This document shows, piece by piece, positions 6,030 through 6,836 of a stretch of DNA of 6,836 bases (position 1 is its first letter; every line of letters starts with the position of its first letter). The position numbers were made by a program, and so were the translations under genes. Source of the stretch: CAISDA01 sp050258555. Its GTDB lineage: Bacteria; Bacteroidota; Ignavibacteria; UBA10030; UBA8401. The DNA is taken from the NCBI GenBank assembly GCA_050258555.1, contig JBLMZA010000030.1, positions 1 through 6,836 of the forward strand, in the 5' to 3' direction. The notes beneath the pieces are model-generated. The model saw only the letters and a program-made list of their open reading frames with translations, ran no database searches and had not been told where the DNA came from.

Positions 6030-6836
6030 TTACTGTGTTGTGGTGCGCTCGGTCAGGCGGACGTATGCATCGACGATGGCGGGATCGAACTGCAGCCCGC
6101 GCCGAGTCTTCAGGTCTTCAAGAAAGACCGCCGGCTCATGAAGGTGCTTTTGCAGACGACCCGACTGCGATTCCTCGATGTGTTCGGCAAGCGCGAGAAT
6201 GCGGCCGAGCAGGGGGATCGAATCGCCTGAGAGTCCGTTCGGATATCCCCAGCCGTCGAACCATTCATGATGCGTCGCCACCGCCTGCGTGATGAGCGGA
6301 TCGATCGGCAGCACCTCGATCAGGCTCGATCCGATCGTCGGGTGATGATAATCGGCCCTGAATCCGGATCCCGCTTCGACCACGCCGCACATGCCCACAT
6401 CGTGCACGAGCGCGGCGGTTTCGAGGCGCTTCAGCTCTTCTTCATCCAGACGGAGTTCCTTTCCCAGTGCGAGCGCATGGTCGGCCACCCGGCGCGAATG
6501 ACCGGCTCCATAGGGCGAACGGACGTCGTACGATTCGCTGAGCGCGCGGAGCGTGCCGAGATATCGTTCGGTGAACTCTTCGAACACATGCGAATTTTTC
6601 AGGATGAGACGGATCTGGTCCGAAAAGTTTTTCAGAATCGTCAGGCTTGCATCGTCGAACTGCGAACCCTTCGAAAAATTGATGAGCGCAAACACGCCGT
6701 GCAGTTTGCTGTCCTCGACGAGCGGCACGGCGAGGATGGAACGGACGTTGTGCCGGGCCACAAAATCGTAATCCTGCAGCATGAGCACGTCATCGGCATC
6801 GTGCGACCATTCGAACAGTCCCTGCTGCGTGGAAAG
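6030..6836 (-). CDS. GAF plus HD-GYP-like signalling protein (C-terminal part)
   Basis: The frame is open to the window edge, so the N-terminus lies beyond 6836; 268 residues are visible. Residues 1 to about 80 are the end of a GAF domain (HNVRSILAVPLVEDSKLHGVFALIN, with the typical SILAVPL strand), joined by a helix to an HD-GYP-type domain. HD-GYP enzymes hydrolyse cyclic di-GMP. Counted from 6836, the HD pair is at 145-146, HHE at 189-191 and DGWGYP at 194-199, followed by NGLSGDSIP. The usual HDxGK is HDVGM here, and the normal AD.FDAL segment reads AEHIEE, so metal binding or catalysis may be altered. It ends with TAA at 6032. The STAS gene follows 62 nt downstream on the same strand, suggesting one operon in which sensory GAF input and cyclic di-GMP turnover bear on the exopolysaccharide proteins. 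That link is inferred from position. Confidence 0.88.
   Translation of the reverse strand, partial: LSTQQGLFEWSHDADDVLMLQDYDFVARHNVRSILAVPLVEDSKLHGVFALINFSKGSQFDDASLTILKNFSDQIRLILKNSHVFEEFTERYLGTLRALSESYDVRSPYGAGHSRRVADHALALGKELRLDEEELKRLETAALVHDVGMCGVVEAGSGFRADYHHPTIGSSLIEVLPIDPLITQAVATHHEWFDGWGYPNGLSGDSIPLLGRILALAEHIEESQSGRLQKHLHEPAVFLEDLKTRRGLQFDPAIVDAYVRLTERTTTQ

Overview
The window comes from a diderm (Gram-negative-type) bacterium of moderate GC content. The evidence is a lipoprotein signal, a predicted outer-membrane beta-barrel ending in an aromatic residue, and HD-GYP and STAS signalling proteins. I cannot name the phylum from this sequence. The signalling repertoire would suit a spirochaete or a related environmental diderm lineage, but that is only a guess.

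Left part (1-1830, + strand): a decayed copper-handling locus. A CopB-type P1B copper ATPase gene has lost the part that encodes its N-terminal membrane half. A short N-terminal remnant runs straight into the DKTGT phosphorylation motif in another frame, and the remaining body carries a single-base frameshift near 851. Downstream, after a 162-nt gap, is an intact gene for a His/Met-rich lipoprotein with a very Met-rich C-terminal hydrophobic segment. A bidirectional Rho-independent terminator follows.

Middle (1831-2131): a tRNA-Arg(ACG) gene on the - strand with an encoded CCA end. It shares the bidirectional terminator with the lipoprotein gene and has a recognisable promoter. Next comes a short intergenic region with two identical, near-perfectly palindromic 25-bp repeats and a truncated third copy. 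These lie just after the stop codon of the large - strand gene and probably act as tandem transcription terminators.

Right part (2132-6836, - strand): an apparent operon read from right to left. First is the C-terminal part of a GAF plus HD-GYP-like protein (cut by the window edge). A 62-nt gap with a hairpin follows, then a STAS-domain anti-sigma-antagonist-like protein. That gene overlaps by ATGA the start of a 1164-residue protein, the most interesting item here. This protein joins, in one exported polypeptide, a Rossmann/GATase-like N-domain, a NodB-like polysaccharide deacetylase domain, a beta-rich module, an Ala/Pro/Glu-rich linker, about five TPRs and a C-terminal outer-membrane beta-barrel. 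In Pel and PNAG exopolysaccharide systems the deacetylase (PelA, PgaB) and the TPR-porin (PelB, PgaA) are separate proteins. This looks like a one-piece periplasmic modification and outer-membrane export machine, co-transcribed with candidate cyclic-di-GMP and partner-switch regulators. Synthase and glycosyltransferase genes would have to lie outside the window.
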